NCBI RefSeq assembly: GCF_004346035.1
Contig: NZ_SLZN01000003.1
Location: 124,001 to 188,000 of the forward strand
Reading direction: 5' to 3'
DNA length: 64,000 nucleotides
DNA from: Acidomonas methanolica
GTDB lineage: Bacteria; Pseudomonadota; Alphaproteobacteria; Acetobacterales; Acetobacteraceae
Below, in pieces: positions 59,772-64,000 of this stretch. Both the position numbers and the translations under genes were made by a program. Every line of letters begins with the position of its first letter. Position 1 is the first letter of the stretch. The notes beneath the pieces were generated by a model that worked only from the letters and a program-made list of their open reading frames with translations, made no database searches and was not told the DNA's origin.

Positions 59772-62438
59772 ATGACGAAGTGGGTCTACGGTTTCGGTTC
59801 GCAGGTGAACGAGGGCCATGCCGGGATGAAGGCTCTGCTGGGCGGGAAGGGGGCGAATCTGGCCGAGATGGCGGGGATCGGGCTGCCCGTTCCGCCCGGC
59901 TTCACGCTCACGACCGATGTCTGCGTGGCCTATTACCGCGACGGGCGGCGCTATCCTGACGGGCTGCGGACGCAGGTGGAGGACGCGCTGGCGCAGGTCG
60001 AGTCGCAGGTCGGCGCGCGGTTCGGCGATCCCTCCGGCCCGCTCCTCGTCTCGGTGCGCTCCGGCGCGCAGGTCTCCATGCCGGGCATGATGGATACGGT
60101 GCTGAATCTCGGACTGAACGACGAGACGGTGCGGGGTCTGGCGGTGCAGTCGGGCGACGAGCGCTTCGCCTGGGACAGCTATCGCCGCTTCATCCAGATG
60201 TACGGCTCGGTGGTGCTGGGCATCTCGCATCATCTCTTCGAGGACGTGATCGAGGCGCGCAAATCCGCGCTCGACCTCACGGAGGACACGGAGCTTTCCG
60301 CCGCAGACTGGCGGGAGGTCGTCAGTTTCTATCAGGATATCGTGCGGCAGGAGACGGGCCAGGCTTTCCCGCAGACGCCGCGCGACCAGCTCTGGGGAGC
60401 GATCGGGGCGGTGTTCGGCTCCTGGATGAATCCGCGCGCCATCACCTATCGCCGCCTGCACGACATTCCCGCCGAATGGGGCACGGCCGTCAACGTGCAG
60501 GCCATGGTCTTCGGCAATATGGGCGAGGATTGCGCGACCGGCGTGTGCTTCACCCGCGACCCGTCCACCGGCGAGAACGTGTTCTACGGCGAATATCTGG
60601 TCAATGCGCAGGGCGAGGACGTGGTGGCGGGAATCCGCACGCCGCAACCCATGTCCGAGGCGCGGGCCAAGCCGGGCGAGATCTCGATGGAAAAGGCGCT
60701 GCCGGGCGCCTATGCCGAGCTTCTGCATGTGCGCGAGATGCTGGAAGCGCATTACCGCGACATGCAGGACATCGAGTTCACCGTCCAGCGCAACACGCTC
60801 TACATGTTGCAGACCCGCACCGGGAAGCGCACGGCGGCGGCGGCGTTGCGGATCGCGGTGGACATGGCCGAGGCGGGACAGATTTCGCACGAGGAGGCGA
60901 TCCTGCGCGTGCCGCCCGCGTCGCTCGACCAGTTGCTGCATCCGGCGCTCGACCCCGAGGCCGAGCGCGTGCGGATCGCGCGGGGGCTGCCGGCCTCGCC
61001 GGGCGCGGCGTCGGGCGCGCTGGTCTTCACCGCCGAGGAGGTGGAGGCGCGCGCGCTGAAGGGTGAGGACGTCATTCTCGCGCGGGTCGAGACCAGTCCG
61101 GAGGACGTGCACGGGATGCATGCGGCGCGCGGCGTGCTGACGACCCGTGGCGGCATGACGAGTCATGCGGCGGTCGTGGCGCGCGGAATGGGGCGCGTCT
61201 GCGTCGCCGGGGCGGGCGATATCCGGATCGACTACAAGGCCGGGACGTTGACCGCGGACGGACATGTGCTGCGGCGGGGCGACTGGATCACGCTCGATGG
61301 CGGCACGGGCGAGGTGTTCCTCGGCAGGGTGGCGACGGTCGAGCCGCGGCTTTCCGGCGATTTCGCGACGCTGATGGGCTGGGCGGATTCCGTGCGGCGG
61401 CTGGGCGTGCGCGCGAACGCCGAGACGCCCGACGACGCGGCGACGGCGCGGCGCTTCGGCGCGGAGGGGATCGGCCTGTGCCGCACGGAGCATATGTTCT
61501 TCGCCCCGGATCGCATCGGCGCGGTGCGCCGGATGATTCTGGCGCCGGACGCGGCCGGGCGGCGCGCGGCGCTGGATGATCTCATGCCGTTCCAGCGCGC
61601 GGATTTCGCGGCGCTGTTCCGCATCATGGCGGGGCTGCCGGTCACGGTGCGTCTGCTCGATCCGCCGCTGCACGAGTTCCTGCCGCATGGGGACGCAGAG
61701 CTGGCCGAGGTGGCGCGGGGGCTGTCCCTGTCGCTGGAGGAGGCGCGCGCGCGGGTGGCGGCGCTGTCGGAGAGCAATCCCATGCTCGGCCATCGCGGAT
61801 GCCGTCTGGGCGTCACCGCGCCGGAAATCTATGCGATGCAGGTGCGCGCCGTGCTGGAGGCGGCGGTGGCGGTGGCGCGGGAGACGGGGGAGATCGTGCG
61901 GCCGGAGATCATGATCCCGCTCGTCGGGATGGAGACGGAACTCGCCTATACGCGCGGCGAGGCCGAGAAGGTCGCGGCGGGCGTGGAAGGGCTGGACGGG
62001 CATGTCGACTACAGCATCGGCACCATGATCGAACTGCCGCGCGCCGCGCTGACGGCGGATCGCATCGCGGCCCATGCGGATTTCTTCTCCTTCGGCACCA
62101 ACGACCTGACCCAGACGGTCTTCGGCCTGTCGCGCGACGATGCGGGGAGCTTCCTGCCGACTTATGTCGAGAAGGGTCTGCTGCCGAAAGATCCGTTCGT
62201 CAGCATCGATTTCGAAGGGGTCGGCGAGATCGTCGCCATCGCCGCGCGCAAGGGGCGGCAGGTGAAGCCGACGCTGAAGATGGGCATTTGCGGCGAGCAT
62301 GGGGGCGATCCGGCCTCCATCGCCTTCTGCGAAAAGATCGGCCTCGATTACGTCTCCTGCTCGCCCTATCGCGTCCCCGTCGCGCGGCTCGCCGCCGCGC
62401 AGGCGGCCCTGAAGGCGCGCCTGTCCGCCGAGGCGTGA
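59772..62438 (+). CDS. ppdK: Pyruvate, phosphate dikinase
   Basis: The 888-aa enzyme interconverts pyruvate, ATP and Pi with PEP, AMP and PPi. The N-terminal ATP-grasp part has KGANLAEMAGIGLPVPPGFT and SVRSGAQVSMPGMMDTVLNL. The swivelling domain has the phospho-His in RGGMTSHAAVVARGMGR, with the regulatory Thr two residues before it. The C-terminal TIM barrel has FGTNDLTQTVFG and GICGEHGGDPASI with the catalytic Cys. The ATG at 59772 (MTKWVYGFGS) is chosen, with GGAGAAG before it; an ATG four codons earlier is possible. The gene for its regulator follows after 4 bases. Confidence 0.95.
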   Translation: MTKWVYGFGSQVNEGHAGMKALLGGKGANLAEMAGIGLPVPPGFTLTTDVCVAYYRDGRRYPDGLRTQVEDALAQVESQVGARFGDPSGPLLVSVRSGAQVSMPGMMDTVLNLGLNDETVRGLAVQSGDERFAWDSYRRFIQMYGSVVLGISHHLFEDVIEARKSALDLTEDTELSAADWREVVSFYQDIVRQETGQAFPQTPRDQLWGAIGAVFGSWMNPRAITYRRLHDIPAEWGTAVNVQAMVFGNMGEDCATGVCFTRDPSTGENVFYGEYLVNAQGEDVVAGIRTPQPMSEARAKPGEISMEKALPGAYAELLHVREMLEAHYRDMQDIEFTVQRNTLYMLQTRTGKRTAAAALRIAVDMAEAGQISHEEAILRVPPASLDQLLHPALDPEAERVRIARGLPASPGAASGALVFTAEEVEARALKGEDVILARVETSPEDVHGMHAARGVLTTRGGMTSHAAVVARGMGRVCVAGAGDIRIDYKAGTLTADGHVLRRGDWITLDGGTGEVFLGRVATVEPRLSGDFATLMGWADSVRRLGVRANAETPDDAATARRFGAEGIGLCRTEHMFFAPDRIGAVRRMILAPDAAGRRAALDDLMPFQRADFAALFRIMAGLPVTVRLLDPPLHEFLPHGDAELAEVARGLSLSLEEARARVAALSESNPMLGHRGCRLGVTAPEIYAMQVRAVLEAAVAVARETGEIVRPEIMIPLVGMETELAYTRGEAEKVAAGVEGLDGHVDYSIGTMIELPRAALTADRIAAHADFFSFGTNDLTQTVFGLSRDDAGSFLPTYVEKGLLPKDPFVSIDFEGVGEIVAIAARKGRQVKPTLKMGICGEHGGDPASIAFCEKIGLDYVSCSPYRVPVARLAAAQAALKARLSAEA

Positions 62439-62442
62439 AGGG

Positions 62443-63303
62443 ATGCCGGCGCTCGACATCCATCTGGTCTCCGACGCCACGGGGGAGATGCTTCACGCCA
62501 CCCTTCGCGCCGCGGTGGCGCAGTTCGCCCATCCGCATGTGAGCTGGCATTCCTGGACGCTGGTGCGGACGCGGGCGGCGCTGCTCCGCGTGGTGCGGGG
62601 GCTTGAGACGACGGGGGGTGTGGTCTTCGCCTCCATCATGGACGCGACGCTCCGGCGGGAGCTGGAGCGTCAGTGCGAGCGGCTCGGGCTGCGGCTCCAG
62701 CAGCCGCTCGACCCTGTGATCGGCCTGTTGCAGGAGGCGCTGGGCGAGAAGGCGGTCTGCCGCGCCGGGTCGCAATATGTGCTGGACGAGGCCTATTTCC
62801 GCCGGATCGCGGCGATCGATTTCGTTCTGTCCCATGATGACGGCCAGGCCGTCGGCGGGCTCAGGGAGGCGGATCTCGTGCTCGTCGGGCTGTCGCGCTG
62901 TTCCAAGACGCCGACGGCCTTCTATCTCGCCAATAATCGCGCGGTGAAGGTGGCGAACGTGCCGCTGATCCGCGAGGCGCCGTTGCCGCCCGAATTGCTG
63001 ACCATCGACCGGCCGGTGGTGGCGCTGACGATCGACGCGCGCCGGCTGGTGGATATCCGGCGGCACAGGCTCAAGGCGGACAGCGCCAGCCGGACGATCC
63101 GGGAGATCGAGCGGGAGTCTCCCTATATCGATTACGATCAGGTGGCGGCGGAGGCGCTCTGGGCGCGGCGGCTGTGTCGCGCCCAGGGCTGGCCGATGAT
63201 CGACGTGACGCATCGGTCCATCGAGGAAACGGCGGCCGAGGTCATGGCGCGCGCCGATGAATGGGCGGAGAAGCATGCGGCGGCCCTGCCCGTCGGGTCA
63301 TAG
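62443..63303 (+). CDS. PPDK regulatory protein (DUF299 kinase/pyrophosphorylase)
   Basis: The 286-aa protein belongs to the bifunctional DUF299 family that phosphorylates (with ADP) and dephosphorylates the Thr next to the PPDK catalytic His. It has IHLVSDATGEMLHATLRAAV near the N-terminus and the P-loop-like VGLSRCSKTPTAFYLAN. Its position directly behind ppdK says that PPDK, not PEP synthase, is its target. Confidence 0.92.
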   Translation: MPALDIHLVSDATGEMLHATLRAAVAQFAHPHVSWHSWTLVRTRAALLRVVRGLETTGGVVFASIMDATLRRELERQCERLGLRLQQPLDPVIGLLQEALGEKAVCRAGSQYVLDEAYFRRIAAIDFVLSHDDGQAVGGLREADLVLVGLSRCSKTPTAFYLANNRAVKVANVPLIREAPLPPELLTIDRPVVALTIDARRLVDIRRHRLKADSASRTIREIERESPYIDYDQVAAEALWARRLCRAQGWPMIDVTHRSIEETAAEVMARADEWAEKHAAALPVGS

Positions 63304-63428
63304 CGGGCGGATCGGGAGTAAAAATCGGGAACTGATCCGTTGCGACGATTTCGGATTTATGTCCAGCCGGAATGGCCTACCATTCTTCCGACCGCCGGGG
63401 CGGGCGGATAGAGAAGGGAGATTGTTCC

Positions 63429-64000
63429 ATGACCAAGGTTCTGGTGCTGTATTATTCGAGTTACGGCCATGTGGAGACGTTGGCCGGAGCGATCGCGGAG
63501 GGCGTGCGGAGCGTCGGGGCCGAGGCGGTCGTCAAGCGCGTGCCGGAGCTGGTGCCGGAGGAGATCGCGAAGGCGCATCATTTCAAGACCGAGCAGGCCG
63601 CGCCGGTCGCCGATCCGCAGGAACTGCCGGAGTATGACGCAATCATCCTCGGCGCGCCGACGCGCTTCGGCCGTCTGCCTTCGCAGATGGCGAGTTTCTG
63701 GGACCAGACGGGCGGACTGTGGCTGAAAGGCGCTCTCATCGGCAAGGTCGGCGCGGTCTTCACCTCCACCGCGTCGCAGCATGGCGGGCAGGAACTGACG
63801 CTGTTCTCCCTGATGTCCAACCTGCTGCATCACGGCATGGTCATCGCCGGGCTGCCGTACAGCTTCCAGGGTCAGTTGCGGATCGACGAGGTCGAGGGCG
63901 GCGCGCCGTACGGGGCGACGACGATCGCAGGTGGCGACGGGTCCCGCGCCGTGAGCGAGACGGAGCGCGAGGGCGGCCGGTTCCTCGGCGCGCGCGTGGC
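63429..64000 (+). CDS. wrbA: NAD(P)H:quinone oxidoreductase, WrbA type (cut by window edge)
   Basis: The visible 190 residues start at the ATG at 63429 and run off the right edge. The FMN-binding loop [15 protein letters not shown], the segment [20 protein letters not shown], and [18 protein letters not shown] match WrbA. It carries out two-electron reduction of quinones. Only a few C-terminal residues should be missing. The unlinked gap upstream is 125 bases. Confidence 0.92.
   Translation, partial: MTKVLVLYYSSYGHVETLAGAIAEGVRSVGAEAVVKRVPELVPEEIAKAHHFKTEQAAPVADPQELPEYDAIILGAPTRFGRLPSQMASFWDQTGGLWLKGALIGKVGAVFTSTASQHGGQELTLFSLMSNLLHHGMVIAGLPYSFQGQLRIDEVEGGAPYGATTIAGGDGSRAVSETEREGGRFLGARV

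Noticed and set aside
59730..62480. Open frame of over 900 codons on the minus strand opposite ppdK
   Set aside because: It mirrors the codon pattern of ppdK in GC-rich DNA, is His/Arg/Pro-rich and shows no domain. The same holds for the long minus-strand frames opposite addB (40763-43432), addA (43459-46965) and recQ (28321-30090).
1..64000. tRNA, rRNA, CRISPR array, insertion sequence or prophage
   Set aside because: The gaps are mostly short, and I found no cloverleaf, regular repeat-spacer pattern, transposase, integrase or phage gene.

Overview
This is a strongly GC-rich chromosomal window from an alphaproteobacterium, most likely an acetic acid bacterium (Acetobacteraceae). The evidence for the class is the PhyR/NepR/EcfG general stress locus, a TrcR (DUF1013) regulator, a UPF0262 protein, alphaproteobacterial AddAB, and pyruvate phosphate dikinase paired with its DUF299 regulator. 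The narrower placement rests on a periplasmic sorbosone-dehydrogenase-type quinoprotein with a cytochrome c tail, a plasma-membrane type H+-ATPase and a general oxidative flavour. It is an inference, not a proof. About 57 protein genes are called, packed tightly on both strands. I see no rRNA, tRNA, CRISPR array, insertion sequence or prophage.

Layout. Positions 1-4 kb hold a truncated DegP-type protease, a lytic transglycosylase, and the uvrD-prmA-pepP operon (minus strand, overlapping start/stop codons). Positions 6.4-13 kb hold a degenerate RadC, an EF-hand protein, a HAD phosphatase, a canonical RadC, purEK, small regulators (YdcH-like, TrcR), Hsp20 and ribosomal protein L31. A family of short dispersed repeats lies in several of the gaps here. 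Positions 13-20 kb hold MscL, a small lipoprotein, SecDF, a Gfo/Idh/MocA oxidoreductase and an ABC-F ATPase. Positions 20-24.4 kb are the general stress response locus: phyR divergent from two ECF sigma genes, then nepR and a HisKA_2-type sensor kinase.

Positions 24.4-35 kb hold cydDC, an OmpA-like lipoprotein, recQ, a PCuAC-like copper protein, nrdR-nusB-thiL, a GNAT-like protein, an SDR and glucokinase. At 36-37.7 kb a small module (1-Cys peroxiredoxin, ArsR regulator, DUF2934-like protein) is flanked by two nearly identical 27-bp direct repeats. Positions 37.9-48 kb hold a secreted phospholipase C, tsaE-addB-addA, a Gly/Trp-rich lipoprotein and thioredoxin. Positions 48-52.6 kb hold a phytanoyl-CoA dioxygenase-like protein, a P-type H+-ATPase and MarC.

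Positions 52.7-58.4 kb carry a carbon-oxidation cluster: a periplasmic quinoprotein dehydrogenase-cytochrome c and a beta-propeller lactonase-like protein. Divergent from them run a Zn alcohol dehydrogenase and an aldehyde dehydrogenase, behind a perfect FNR-type palindrome spaced as in a class II activated promoter. The window ends with a DUF1275 protein, UPF0262, ppdK with its regulator, and a truncated wrbA.

Functionally the window joins DNA repair and recombination (UvrD, two RadC, RecQ, AddAB), envelope quality control and secretion (DegP, SLT, SecDF, CydDC), global stress signalling, acid/redox physiology and central C3 metabolism. I found no clearly new multi-gene system. The best leads are the FNR-controlled adh/aldh promoter, the MPN+/MPN- RadC pair, the double-sigma stress locus and the repeat-flanked peroxiredoxin/ArsR module.
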